DNA from: Thecaphora thlaspeos
Taxonomy: Eukaryota; Basidiomycota; Ustilaginomycetes; Urocystidales; Glomosporiaceae
Direction: 5' to 3'
Length of the DNA: 64,000 nucleotides
NCBI GenBank assembly: GCA_900291925.1
Contig: UWYS01000010.1
Location: forward strand, 1 to 64,000
The notes under the pieces were generated by a model. That model was not told where the DNA came from. It did no database searches and was given only the letters and a program-made list of their open reading frames with translations. Position numbers and translations under genes: made by a program. Below are positions 54,224-64,000 of this stretch, one piece after another (the stretch's first letter is position 1; each line of letters starts with the position of its first letter).

Positions 54224-54675
54224 GGCGGCGGCGGCGGAGGGCGGAGGGCGACGAGGCGCAGGTGTGTGGCTAGGCCGTCTTGATTCGAAGCAAAGGTTGT
54301 CGGGCGGCCCGACGAGATGTCGACTGAAGTGAGAGGTGCCAAAGCTATGTTGGTGATGTCGTGATGTTGTGATGTTGTAAAGAGAAGTGCGGGTACGGTA
54401 TCGGAAGGGGTGCCGAGAGGAAGAAGTGGAAGCTCCGAGAGGAGGGCGAGAGCAGAGCAGCCTTTCCGCAAGAAAAATCTCTCGCCTCCGGCCTGTCCGC
54501 GCTCAGCTTTATTGTTCGTCTCGAATGTCGGAACTCGGGCCAGCACGCTCACGACCCGCCTCGACTCTAAGGTGCGCCATGGCCACGCTCTCTCCCGCTT
54601 CACCTCCCTCCTCTCCTATCTCTCGCCACCCCTGCCTTCCGACCCATCGACAACATCGGCCCGACGGAACGCGCC
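54224..54675. promoter_or_regulatory. Divergent promoter region, UTP12 / TFIIE-beta
   Basis: A 452-bp spacer between two divergent ATGs. There is a pyrimidine-rich leader at 54590-54650 before the TFIIE-beta ATG and short GATGTTGTGATGTT-like repeats near 54355-54378. No clear TATA box. Confidence 0.5.
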
Positions 54676-55699
54676 ATGAGCTCCAGCCAGATCTACAGTC
54701 AGCCCTCGCTCACAGGGTCAGGGACGCACGAGTCGGCCCAGCTCGCCATTGCCATCGATGCGCTCAAAGCCAACCCAAACCCGGTCCGCCTCGAGGACTT
54801 TGCCCTGCAGAACTCCCTCTCCGCCTTGCTGGACCCCAACAGCTCCCTCTTCAATCGCTTCAAGCTGCACGAACGCGTTCAGCACGACATCAAGACGGAT
54901 CTTTGGACGTACAAGGTGGGTCGGCGCTGCTTTCCCTTTTGCCTTGCCCTATCCTGGTAGCTGCGGCTGACTTTGCTCTGTCTCCCACCTTCGCTCGATC
55001 CTGCCCCTCAGCCGGACTTCAACCTCCACTCTCCACAAGACCTCGTCAAGCTGCTTAAGGAACGATACGCCAACCCCGGTTCCGGGTCATCCAAGTCGAC
55101 CAGCGCAGGGATGCGTCTGGCCGAGCTGCGCGAATCCTACCCGGCCGCAAAGGAAGCCGTCGAGGAGCTGTCGAAGCATCAGCCGAGAGAGGATCGCGAG
55201 GTGCTCGTGCTACATGGCCAGAAGGATAACGCCATCAAGCAGGTATTCTGGAACCCGTTGAAGGGGCCCGAGGCAAAGGCGATCGATGAAGGTGCGTTCG
55301 AAGCCTTTCCTCCCCCATCGCCTTGGCCACGGACAAGGGGAGCTGTTGTTGACCCTCGATCGCTTGGCGTCCTACCGTCGCCACAGAATTCAGGACGCTT
55401 TGGCACGAACTAAAAGTGCCCGACCTGGTCGACCTTCCCAAGGAACTGGAAAAGGGTACGTCCCCCTTATCCTTTCGTGTGTCCACCCCCCTTCTTTTTC
55501 TCATGTCCTCCCCTCTTTCCCACCTCTTTGACACTGCACAGAGGGACTCAGTACGACCGACATGCTGGACGCACCTATCCCTGCCGGCGTTCTTGCCAAG
55601 AAGAAGAAGGGCAAGAAGGGCGCGGGTCAGCGCAGGTTCAAGCTGCAGAACACCCATCTCGAGGGCATCGACCTCAGTACGGATTTCATCAAAAAGTAG
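54676..55699 (+). CDS. TFA2: Transcription initiation factor TFIIE subunit beta
   Basis: Four exons (54676-54915, 55012-55291, 55387-55455, 55542-55699) encode 248 aa. The first winged helix starts at AQLAIAIDALKANPNPVRLE and contains HERVQHDIKTDLWTYKPDFN across the exon 1/2 junction. The second includes GMRLAELRESYPAAKEAVEE. FRTLWHELKVPD, LPKELEKEGLSTTDML and a KKKKGKKGAGQRRFKLQNTH basic segment ending in THLEGIDLSTDF follow. This order matches TFIIE-beta (yeast Tfa2, human GTF2E2), which bridges TFIIH, TFIIB and promoter DNA in the Pol II pre-initiation complex. It is at the short end for the family because the N-terminal Ser-rich extension is missing; an upstream coding exon cannot be excluded. 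Confidence 0.9.
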
Positions 55700-56071
55700 C
55701 AGCAGCAGCACCGCCGCGCGCTCTCTTGTCCATGCTCCCATCCCTGTCTCGTTCGCTACCTGGTCATGGCCGCGGCATTTGTCGCAAGTCCTCGCCTGCC
55801 TCATGCCTCTGGAAGGCACTCGTCCTGTATTTGTATCGTACCTAGTTCTCTCCATCTCAGCGTCGTCTCATCACGCCTCTTCACAGGCAATGCCAACCTC
55901 AATCTCTCTCACACTTCTTTTGGGTCTTTTCATCGATCGAACGATTGGCAGTCAAGCCAAGGTAGCAAGAGGCGTTTCGTTTTTCGATTCAAACCAAACT
56001 TTCCCTTCCCTATTCTGGGGGCCCTATGCGTTGAGCGCTCTTTCGCGCCAACTACGCATGAGCTCCGCTAC
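55700..56071. other. Convergent 3' region, TFIIE-beta / ATP synthase delta
   Basis: About 370 bp between two convergent stop codons. Pyrimidine-rich and unstructured, with no gene seen. Presumably the two 3' UTRs. Confidence 0.5.
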
Positions 56072-57240
56072 TTAAGCTCGAGAGAGAGCAGCCTGGAGGG
56101 CAGTGTAGACTTCGACCTCGATCTCGGCCTCGGCCTTTGCCTCGGCGGAGGAAGCGGTCGAAGCGACCCGCTGGGCGTCGGCGAGAGCCGATCGGACGGC
56201 CTGCGATGCACCAAAGGTACGACGAAGAGTGCTCGTCAGCGAGAGGAAACAAGACGGGATGAGAAAGCGAGAAAAAAAGGGGGTGGGCGGGAAGAGCTTA
56301 CCTCGGGGGAGAACTCGTCGAGGGTGTAGGCCTCGATGGCGTTGATGACGAGCTTGTTGTTCGGGTGGACGGTGGCAAAACCTCCCGAGACTGAGCAGAG
56401 GAGGTGCAGGGAAGAGGCCGAGGAGGCGTAAGTTCAGCATGAAGATCTCGGTGAGGGTGGGGACGAGTGGGGCAAGGTCACGGGTCCAGAGGGTCCTTGT
56501 GCCCCCGTAAAGATGCTGTGACCCCAATCCACCGTCGTCGTCTGCTTAGAGAAGCAGCTGCGCTCAGGGAGCCTGCGTCGAAGCGACCGCCCCATCACGG
56601 CGAACGTCCCGTTGTTCGTTCTGCTCGCATCCTCCTCCTCCTCGTCGCCACCCCAAAAGCCTCCTTCCAGATCCATGTCCTGTCACCACTCCACCTCCTT
56701 CTTCCATTTCACAGCGCATCCCATCCTTCTCAGACCATAAGGCAGCGCCAAACCCTCAATCGGGCAAACACTCACCGAACCACTTCTTGGTACCAGCCGA
56801 CTCGACGACCTCAAGGAGACCAGGACGGAGCTCCTCGACGGAGGGGACGTGCGCCGCGAGGATACCCATGTCACCGCTGGCCGAAGCGATGTTGACCTGA
56901 GTCACTTCGGACGAGTCGTAGATGGCCTGCATGGTGTGCATTGGGTCGTAGGTTTGTTCGCATGTCGTCGTTGGTCCGTGTCGTTGGATTTCAAGGTCAG
57001 TCAATTTGTTTGTTCCCCCTCGTTCAACGAACGCCTCCAGCGCTGGCCCACAGATCGAGAAGAACGAGGGCGAGGAGATTGTAAACGCACCTGGTGAGGA
57101 AGGATGAAGCTCAGCTTGAGCTTATCGCTGACGGCCTCGGCGTATCCACGTCGGGCACCGGCGAGGGTCATGGGAGACCTGGCGGCGGCAAGTCGGGAGC
57201 CACGAAGGGCAATCTTAGCGGCAACTCGAGCGAAGACCAT
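56072..57240 (-). CDS. ATP16: ATP synthase F1 subunit delta, mitochondrial
   Basis: Four exons (57240-57091, 56926-56776, 56390-56302, 56200-56072) encode 172 aa, normal length. The N-terminus MVFARVAAKIALRGSRLAAA is an Arg-rich amphipathic mitochondrial presequence, probably cleaved near RRGYAEA. The body is the bacterial-epsilon-type beta sandwich: KLKLSFILPHQAIYDSSEVT, VNIASASGDMGILAAHVPSV, the LRPGLLEVVE turn and GGFATVHPNNKLVINAIEAY. A helical hairpin in the last exon (VRSALADAQRVASTASSAEA) ends in SRA. The subunit belongs to the rotating central stalk of F1Fo-ATP synthase and links gamma to the c-ring. All junctions preserve known family sequence, so the exon model is firm. It is divergent from the P-loop NTPase gene. 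Confidence 0.94.
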
Positions 57241-58040
57241 GTTGACGTTGTGGTAGGATTGACGGTGGAGTGAGGTGAGGGTGTGGGGGTGATGGTGTGT
57301 GTGGAGTGGATCTCGAGAAAGAAATCGAGCGATGCCCGCTGGGCCGACGGGCGATGGAGCGCCCGTTGCCAACGAAAGGGCACACCGGCGCACCGCACCC
57401 GCAGAGACGCGAGGATTCCCCCCTCCGTCCGCCCCGGGCGTGATCGGATTGCCGCTCCTTGCGACAAAAGCACAGACGAGGGCGCGGATCCGAATCGGGT
57501 CTCGCCGCCGCCCAGCCTCCCCAGCATCGACAGGCCAGCCGCTACATGGCCCGTACACACGCAGATAACTCTGACGAAGAGTGTTTTTGGCTTCTCCCTC
57601 TCCCGACCACATCAGTCTCGTCCTTTCGGGCACCCCCAGTGACGCCACTCTCACCACCATTACCGTCACCCTCGCCACCACTTCTATCACCCTCGCCAAC
57701 CACCATTGTCGTCAGCTCTACCATCGCCCCCACCACTGTCGCCTCCACCAGTCCACCCTCCGTCGATCCTGCCATCCACTCTTCCCATCCCGCGCAACAG
57801 TACACACCTCCGCTTGTCGCGTCTTTCCCAATCGACGCAGTCTCGATCCTGGCCTCAATCTCTGACTCCCTCGCTCCGTCCGGTCCAGCCTAGCGCTGCT
57901 CCTGCCAGCAGCCGGCGCCGGCTGCACACCCATCGTGGCCCCCTTTGTCTCATCGCTCTCCTCGTCCCTTCATCCCCTCATCTCCTCGGGTCCTACTCTC
58001 ACCTGGTTCTTGTCCCTTTGCGCCGATCCTATCTCCAGTC
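57241..58040. promoter_or_regulatory. Divergent region, ATP16 / P-loop NTPase
   Basis: An 800-bp spacer. The right part (57600-58030) is strongly pyrimidine-rich with TCACC-type repeats, as in a leader. Open frames there encode only Ser/Pro/Thr low complexity. No TATA box was recognised. Confidence 0.5.
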
Positions 58041-61000
58041 ATGTCGTCTGCCTCGTCAGACGGCTCGGCCCCGTCAACTCGGTCGCAATCTCCGCCCAGC
58101 CGCTCTCGCAATCTGATGGCCTTCTGCCAGTCGCGCGGAATTGCTATCGAGGAGATCGAAATAGGCATGCTGCGGCGGTGGTTGCGAGACGAGCCTGTCG
58201 ATGAGCTGTCCGCCCAAATGGTCCTTCTCTTCGTCTTGAAGTTCTGCGCGGGCCTCAAGCCGAAGCTCAACCATCCCGACTTCCCCACGGGTATCAAGCG
58301 GCGAGTCTTCCGCGAGGACAGCAGCAAGCCTGGCAGCTATACTACAGCCCCAACAATCGACCTCGTCGCATTCAGGGAGCTATGCACCAGGACCGCACGT
58401 CAGTTCCAGGTAGGCTCCGACGGAGACTTTGACTTTTACGGTGTCATGGACGCACTGCTGCGCTCTGCTTTCAAGCGTAAGTCCATGTCTGGGCCACTCA
58501 TGCTCGGCATACCGGACCTCAACGGCCTGCTTTTGTCTATCACCAAACGGCCTTGCCGCTGACCTTTCTCTCGCCTTCTCTATTCGCTTGCCTGGGCCGC
58601 CTGGCTGCCGATTCACCTCTCAGCGCCTTCGCCGGTCTCGCCAATCCTCAACACGCCCGAGGTGCAGTAAGTAGAGTAGTGATAGCATTTGCATGGCTGC
58701 CCGAGTTGAGCTCTTTCTTGCTCGTCCCGGCCCCCTGATCTCGGCCGCCCTCTTACCCTCCGCCACCCCCCCCCCCCTTCTTGCCGCCCTTGCCACCTCT
58801 TTCCCCCCTGTTACCCCACCCTCCCTTCTTTCTCCCTTTCTCAGAGATGGCTACGACAGGTTCGCCCGAGTCTTTTCCAGCGAATACATTGGCAACGCCC
58901 ACTTGCGCCTGAATGGCCGCATACTACACGACTACAGGCGCAGGTATGAAAGGGGATCCGTCTATGGCCGCACCGTGCCCATCATCCAGTCGTCTGGTAC
59001 GGGCAAGACTCGCATGGTGCGTGTTCGACTGAAAATGGCAGGGATCATACGCTGATTCTTGTTAGCTGTTGATGCTGACCCCCTCATCCCGGCGTCTTGC
59101 CATGTCTGCATGTTCTGGCATGCAAATGCTGCTCAGGTATACGAGTTGAGCGCAGTATGGCCGACCTTGATCTTGCACCTACGCCGCCGTCCGGATGACC
59201 CGGACGCTGGATTCCCGACCGCGGACGAGCCCGTCGTCACTTTCTTCCGAGACCACGCCGCGAGCTTTGGCGGCCCGAACCTCGCTATGGTCGCATTCCT
59301 CACTGCTTGGTTCACCGTCGCCGCGGAGAACGTCAGGTCCCGAGCTGGATCGATCAGCTCGATGGCCGAGATATTCAGGCCGTGGTGGTATCCTCTTGCA
59401 GCCGTCGACATCCAGCACTCCTCGCGCTCAGCACTCTTCGAGGAAGTCTCTGAAAGGGCATTGGCTTTCGGCAAGACTTGCCCAACCATGATGAGGCAGG
59501 CCCAACAGCTGCGCAACGATGCCGACGAGGCTGCCAAGCTGATCCTGTCGATGCTCGTACCCGCAATGGAGGAGCTCACAGACGCGCTTGTCGCCCTCGG
59601 GCCCGTGCAGCGGAGCCTCAAGGCTTTGTCCAGCGGACATCGCGGCATTGCATACGTTGCGATCGACGAGTTCGGACTTCTCGACGAATTTCCCCTTGCC
59701 GGCATGGTTCCGGCCCTGCGCCGGTGCTTTGCGGAGATATCCAATCGCCAGAGCAAGGGCAAGAGCCATCGACTAGAATTTTGGTTCCTCCTCCTGGATA
59801 CCAATAGCGCTATTGATCGAGCGCGGCCCCCGCAGGAACTAGAGAGATCGCAACGAGCCGCGACCGAGACGCGTCTACCGGCGTGGACGGATGTTCCCCT
59901 CGATGTTCTTGTTCTTGAGGCCCGTCCCCTCCGCTGCCCCAACGATGCCCTTTCGCTCGGATACCTCAAGTTGTTCGGTCGCCCTCTGTGGAACGCGTCA
60001 AAGGACAGATCCGTGGTTGACGCGGCCATCACCAAGCTTGCGATGAAGCCGTTGGGTTCCGCCAATGCCAATCTGGACAGCGCGGATGTGGTAGTCAGCC
60101 TGCTTTCGCAAAGATGCTGCCTAGAGCTGCTCCCACTTCGCTCTAACACGTCCGCAGCAAAGATGGCCGTCACCGCCGTACAAAGTCACATGCGCTTCCT
60201 CGTCGACATTAACAGCAACGGCATCTGTAACACGGCGGTGCCGAGCGAGCCGCTGCTTGCTATCGCGGCTTGGAAGGTGATGACGCAGGGGCCAGGCTTC
60301 TACAGCAAGGTTCTCAACACTTTTTACCGCGACCTTCTACCCCTCGGGAATGAGCTCGGCCTTCGCGGATCGATCGGCGAGTTCCTTGCTCGTCTCCTGC
60401 TCACCATGGGCCGAGACGCTGCGTACGGGGCAGCCAAGGCAAGCTCCGATGCCGCATTTGAGAGCCTGACGGCCATCTCCCTGGCAAGTTTCCTCAACGG
60501 CATGGTGGGCCCGGAAATGTTCGCGCCGATCTCGTCGCATGCGGTCATCAAGGACCTGCCGACGGCGTGGATGTCTTTCACCCACATTGTTGCTCTCGAC
60601 GACCCGCTGACCGCCACGCGGCCGCCGTTCCTGTGGAACTTGTGGAAGCGAGGGGCGGCTCTTCAATGCTGTCACAGCCAGCTCGGGGTGGATGGCCTGA
60701 TCCCGGTCTTTGTTGGCGACAACACCGATCTCACCTTTGCCGACCACCGCAGAGGCAGCAGGGACGGTGAAGAGGAGATGAGCAGCGAACAGGCCGGCGG
60801 TGATGATGGCATGGAAGCGTACATGGAGGAACGCATGAGCTTCATTGCGTGGCAGGTCAAGTACCGGGAACGTCCCACATATAAGTTGGAGCACCTCCAC
60901 GGGCCATCGATCCATCCGGACAACGTTGACAAGCACTGGCAAGCATCGTCTCTCCTTACGCTGGTCTTCGAGATTGGCACCGAGTCACGCTTCTCGAACA

Positions 61001-61308
61001 ACGAGCTCTTTTCGCTGAGCAAAGAGCCCTGCTCTGCACCATTCTGCCATGTCCCCGGCCCAACGCCGGTCCTGAGGCTCCGTGGCGCGACGGCGCAGAC
61101 GTTCGGCTGCATCTCGACCCTCGACGTCGCCCAGGACTTTGCCAAGCTGATGACGGCGCGGCAAGCCCCTGCGACAGAGACGCGCCCGCTCATGCCGATC
61201 AAGCAAACCTGGCCAAGGCCCGAAGATACCAGCCACAAGCCCCCTTTTGCCATCGTCGATCAGGCGGCTATCGATGCCGCCGCACCAGCTCCCATGGATG
61301 AAGACTAG
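58041..61308 (+). CDS. P-loop NTPase of fungal Crinkler/RHS-like expanded family
   Basis: Four exons (58041-58476, 58624-58666, 58845-59016, 59137-61308) give about 940 aa. The N-terminal 150 residues have no known domain. A Walker A motif SSGTGKT lies at 209-215 inside RTVPIIQSSGTGKTRMVYEL, spanning the exon 3/4 junction. A Walker B motif IAYVAIDEFG lies near 388-397 (Asp394, Glu395), followed by a sensor-like strand EFWFLLLDTNS at about 431-440. Downstream are LEARPLRC and LKLFGRPLW, then a long helical region and an acidic insert (GEEEMSSEQ). The combination of a GxGK(T/S)R(M/L) loop, hhhhDE, LLDTNS and GRPLW resembles the large, lineage-specific basidiomycete NTPase families annotated as Crinkler or retrotransposon-hotspot-like. 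I am fairly sure of the NTPase fold and unsure of the family name. No signal peptide. Exon 2 is only 43 nt and intron 2 contains a 12-C homopolymer (58766-58777), so that junction deserves caution. Confidence 0.75.
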
Positions 61309-61541
61309 CCGACACTCGCGAGCGTCCGAGGACCTGCAGGCAGCAACAACAAAGAACCGGCATCCCCATCCCCCATCGACTCCCAACGCCTCTATACCCC
61401 GTTGTCGACACCACGACAACAACCGCTCGATGAAAGTCCCCAAAAAACAATCCAAAGACTGAGCCGAGATACCCATCAAGCAGTACATCAAGCCCCGCGC
61501 CCTCCCTCTCTCCTTCCACTATGACCCAAGCGCAAACGTAC
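61309..61541. other. 3' region of NTPase gene
   Basis: Short spacer downstream of the NTPase stop. The minus strand here continues past the GTACGT donor-like site that ends the WD40 fragment. A possible acceptor (CCTGCAG near 61340) is present, but no recognisable WD40 continuation follows. Confidence 0.4.
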
Positions 61542-61740
61542 CTCCCCATCGCGACGTCCCCACAACATGACCCGTCCACTCTTGCCGCCCGTGACAGCGA
61601 ATCGATCGTCCATGTGGAGACACGTTACCGTTACCGAACCGAGCTGTCGTCTGCAGAGAAGGCCTGACTCGCCCGTCAGAGCCGCCGGTGATGAGCGTGG
61701 CCGCAGCTCGCGCGAGTTGAGCTGCTGCTCTGAGGACCCC
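61542..61740 (-). pseudogene. Broken WD40 (F-box/WD, Met30/Cdc4-like) fragment
   Basis: Two pieces of consecutive WD40 repeats sit in different frames on the minus strand. ATLITGGSDGRVR (61701-61663) is in one frame, and GSVTVTCLHMDDRFAVTGGK followed by SGRVMLW (within about 61634-61542) is in another. Together they mirror the final repeats of fungal F-box/WD substrate receptors, where a TLxTGGSDGRV strand is followed by SVTCLxFDDRFxVTGG. Here the linker between the two is shortened and frameshifted. The piece ends at a plausible GTACGT donor after RRDGE. No further WD repeats or an F-box are visible upstream, where the PPR-like gene begins, so it looks like a gene relic or a piece brought in by rearrangement. 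A sequencing error cannot explain the missing remainder. Confidence 0.55.
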
Positions 61741-62030
61741 CTCTCCGCTTGCACTTCTTCCAGCCAGTCAGTCGAGAAGATGAGGTATACCAAAAAAACG
61801 CTTCGATTCAGCAGTAGTCGAGGTCAATGGAGGGCTAGGATACAGGGCCGCATTGATAAGCATAACTACTGTATCTCTACCGTCGTTGAACGAGGGAAGA
61901 GGACGAGGGGAGTCAATAAGAATGCTTCGTAGCACGCAATTTCTATCCGCTTCCAGAGAGCGACTACAGTACCGCGTCTGTACCAACGTTGATGCTGCCG
62001 CCGCCGCCGCCGCCAAACATCCTCCTACTG
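61741..62030. other. 3' region of PPR-like gene
   Basis: Spacer between the PPR-like stop codon and the WD40 relic. A GCC/GGC trinucleotide run at about 61996-62011 encodes a Gly run in an alternative frame. No gene was recognised. Confidence 0.4.
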
Positions 62031-64000
62031 CTATCCCTGGACGCTGCTGCTGTTGTGAAGTGAGAGGCGCCACCATCTCTTCTTTCTCGAGACTTCGCGC
62101 TTGCCCGCCAACATTTCGAGCACCGCCACCCTTTGCTCTCCCGATCCTGGTCCTGCTCCGCTGCTCTGGTCCTTGTTGGCCGTCTCCGCCGTCGCCACCG
62201 ACGCTGCCGCAATGGCGCGTCCGCTCCACTGCAGCAGCTCGGTGATGTGGCGGACAAACTCGTCCTGCTCCTCGACCGTCTTGGCGACGTCGGCGCGCGC
62301 TTCGTCGCGCATCCAGGCCGCCACCTCGGCCGCGCCCTCGTGATCACCCAAGCTCAGATAGGTCTGCATAAGGTCGCGGAAAAGCCCGAGCGGAAGGACG
62401 TTGGGCCGTCGTGCCAGATGGGCCGCGCTGCTGTTGCTGAGGTCGCCCTCGTCGGATGACAAGGCCTTGCCCTCGGCTTCACTCGTCGTAACAGGCGCCT
62501 TGTCTGCGGCAGTGGAGGTAGGAGGCTCGGCCGGCGAGATTTTCACCTCGACCGCCCTCCTCCGGCTGTACTTGCGGTGTCCGTCCTGCAGCCTCTTTGA
62601 CGCGTCGACGACGTCGCCCGTGTCGAACATCGCCAACTTGCCGTCGCGGCCCAGCCCGCTCTTCCACAGAGGCATCCCGCGCCGGAGGTCGGACCCCTTG
62701 TCAAACAGCGGCGCCCAACGCAGCGCTTCGACCAGCCTGTCCAGCTTGAGCGTCCAGCCCTCGGCAGCCTTGCGCCGCTGCTCAGGCGTCCATACCTTGG
62801 CCTTGCGCGCCTCAACCACGTCGACGGACGTAGGGAAGATGGACCGCCCTTCGATCCGCAGCCGCTTGAGCAGCATGTCGACCGTGCCAAAGTTGACGAG
62901 GCCCAGCTCGCGGTAGCACAGCTGCGTCACCATCAGCGCGGCATCGAGCGCTGCGCGGCGGTCGTAGCGGTCCGTCCTCGTCCGCTGGCGGACCCGAGGA
63001 GGCTCACTAGCACCCGACGGTCCTCGGCCTTCCCGTGTCGTGCTGGCACTGTGCTGATCCGGTCTACTGCTGGCGTCTGCCTCCTGACCGAACCGTATCG
63101 CCCTGTTCTCGAGGCACTGCCGGGCGATCGAGTCGAGAAAGGCACCATCTGGCTGGAAGCCCGCGCGTACGAGGCTCTGCAACCGGTGCGCCAGCTGCAG
63201 CGGCTGGAAGACGTCCTGCGACAGCAGCGCCCGCCACGACCGCATGCCGACGCCCCTCTGCAGCCCTTGCGCGGCCGCGAGCTCAAACAGCCTGCGGACC
63301 AGATCATACCGCCTCTGCGTCAGGGCAGACGATAGCAGCTGGGCGACGATGTTTGCCGTGGCTCGGAACGTGGCTGGCGGCACAGTCGAGCGTTTAGCCC
63401 CCTCTTCGAGCAGGCCGAGCCTATCAGACCGCGCATCGTGGGTGGTGTCTTCTCGTCCCGTGTGCAGCTCGAGCAGCGTGACGGCGCGGTCAGGATCGAT
63501 CGTCATCAGGCCGCTCAGCAAGACGGCGATATCGACCTCGTCCGGCAGCCAGCGCTGTTTGACGAGCGCCTGGAGCGCATCGAACGCGCCGACCGAGTCG
63601 CGCAACTGGAAATGCGCCTGGGCCAGCGACGTCAGGTCAAAGTGGGTCCAGTTGACGGACGCCTTCTTGGACGCTTTAAACATCTCGACGATCGTGCGCG
63701 CCAGCTCAAGCCGGCGCAGCGCCGCAACCGCCTTCGCCTTGACCGCCGAATCGGTCGAGAACGCGAGCGAAGCCTCGCGATGCGTCTCGCCCTTGGTCAG
63801 CATCCGGACGAGGCCGAGCATGCACCTGCTCGAGCGGGCGACCGAGTTGGCATCGGCGGCCCACAGCGTCGCCTCGCGCGGAGAGAGGCGAAAGAGACCG
63901 CGCCGGTGGAGGCCGAGGTAACGCTTGGTACGGCCGGAGAGCAGCTCGGCGCCCTCTTCCGGGAACCTGAAGCGGGCCCACCTCTGGTAAAGCGCCAGGG
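62031..64000 (-). CDS. PPR-like helical-repeat protein, 5' truncated by window edge
   Basis: The frame is open from the right edge of the window to the stop at 62031 (655 residues visible); the true start lies beyond 64000. The visible part begins LALYQRWARFRFPEEGAELL and contains pairs of antiparallel helices of about 35 residues, such as NWTHFDLTSLAQAHFQLRDS with VGAFDALQALVKQRWLPDEV, and AHRLQSLVRAGFQPDGAFLD. The spacing and the terminal D/P signatures resemble pentatricopeptide repeats of fungal mitochondrial RNA-processing proteins. Later parts are lower complexity with a conserved-looking RRAVEVKISP, then LPLGLFRDLMQTYLSLGDHE, again PPR-like. Any mitochondrial presequence is outside the window. 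The C-terminus HNSSSVQG may be extended by an unrecognised intron. Confidence 0.7.
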   Translation of the reverse strand, partial: LALYQRWARFRFPEEGAELLSGRTKRYLGLHRRGLFRLSPREATLWAADANSVARSSRCMLGLVRMLTKGETHREASLAFSTDSAVKAKAVAALRRLELARTIVEMFKASKKASVNWTHFDLTSLAQAHFQLRDSVGAFDALQALVKQRWLPDEVDIAVLLSGLMTIDPDRAVTLLELHTGREDTTHDARSDRLGLLEEGAKRSTVPPATFRATANIVAQLLSSALTQRRYDLVRRLFELAAAQGLQRGVGMRSWRALLSQDVFQPLQLAHRLQSLVRAGFQPDGAFLDSIARQCLENRAIRFGQEADASSRPDQHSASTTREGRGPSGASEPPRVRQRTRTDRYDRRAALDAALMVTQLCYRELGLVNFGTVDMLLKRLRIEGRSIFPTSVDVVEARKAKVWTPEQRRKAAEGWTLKLDRLVEALRWAPLFDKGSDLRRGMPLWKSGLGRDGKLAMFDTGDVVDASKRLQDGHRKYSRRRAVEVKISPAEPPTSTAADKAPVTTSEAEGKALSSDEGDLSNSSAAHLARRPNVLPLGLFRDLMQTYLSLGDHEGAAEVAAWMRDEARADVAKTVEEQDEFVRHITELLQWSGRAIAAASVATAETANKDQSSGAGPGSGEQRVAVLEMLAGKREVSRKKRWWRLSLHNSSSVQG

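Noticed and set aside
57459..58116. Plus-strand Ser/Pro-rich frames before the NTPase gene
   Set aside because: Low-complexity pyrimidine-rich leader. The frames do not splice into the NTPase frame in any obvious way.
58766..58777. 12-C homopolymer in NTPase intron 2
   Set aside because: Prone to sequencing length error, but it lies in an intron and does not affect the frame, so no biological claim is made.
1..64000. CRISPR arrays, bacterial operons, insertion sequences, intact retrotransposons
   Set aside because: No direct-repeat/spacer structure, transposase, reverse transcriptase or terminal repeats were recognised. The window is ordinary eukaryotic gene territory.

Overview
The window is the left end of a eukaryotic chromosome. 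It opens with 32 perfect copies of the CCCTAA/TTAGGG telomere unit, and the rest is GC-rich and gene-dense. Most genes carry short introns with GTRNGT-type donors. A fungal sphingolipid C9-methyltransferase, a Zn2Cys6 transcription factor, a BST1 GPI-inositol deacylase and the gene architecture point to a fungus, most likely a basidiomycete. Ustilaginomycotina is my guess, but the sequence alone does not prove it. Twenty protein-coding loci (one running off the right edge, one interrupted by an in-frame stop), one gene relic and one intron-containing tRNA are supported.

Layout: telomere (1-192); a largely disordered 1,094-aa protein (861-4273, minus); a GRASP/Grh1 Golgi protein (5542-6974, minus) divergent from a nuclear-basket TPR/Mlp1 protein (7749-14878, plus); a TMEM184/OST-alpha-type membrane protein (15166-19218, minus); a D-2-hydroxyacid dehydrogenase (19734-20960, minus); a sphingolipid C9-methyltransferase (21835-23729, minus) divergent from a CUL1-type cullin (24789-27575, plus); tRNA-Ala(CGC) (28242-28338, minus); an alpha/beta hydrolase with an in-frame TGA (28722-30533, minus); a DUF3605 protein (31080-32291, minus) divergent from an aldehyde dehydrogenase (33429-35074, plus); a Zn2Cys6 factor (36070-40654, plus); a 1,106-aa Ser/Thr-rich protein (41193-44513, plus); BST1 (44690-49102, minus) divergent from a TMA23-like G-patch protein (49500-50510, plus); UTP12 (50782-54223, minus) divergent from TFIIE-beta (54676-55699, plus); the ATP synthase delta subunit (56072-57240, minus) divergent from a P-loop NTPase of the fungal Crinkler/RHS-like kind (58041-61308, plus); a broken WD40 fragment (61542-61740, minus); and a partial PPR-like protein running off the right edge (62031-64000, minus).

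The genes are mostly unrelated housekeeping functions: secretory pathway, nuclear pore, ribosome biogenesis, transcription initiation, ubiquitin ligation, membrane lipids and mitochondrial ATP synthesis. They share compact divergent promoters and do not form one pathway. There is no classical subtelomeric repeat zone; genes begin about 670 bp from the telomere. The least ordinary items are the P-loop NTPase with the WD40 relic behind it, the hydrolase with an in-frame TGA, and a GC-AG intron in the TPR/Mlp1 gene. Exon boundaries were chosen by eye from reading frame, splice signals and protein-family continuity.
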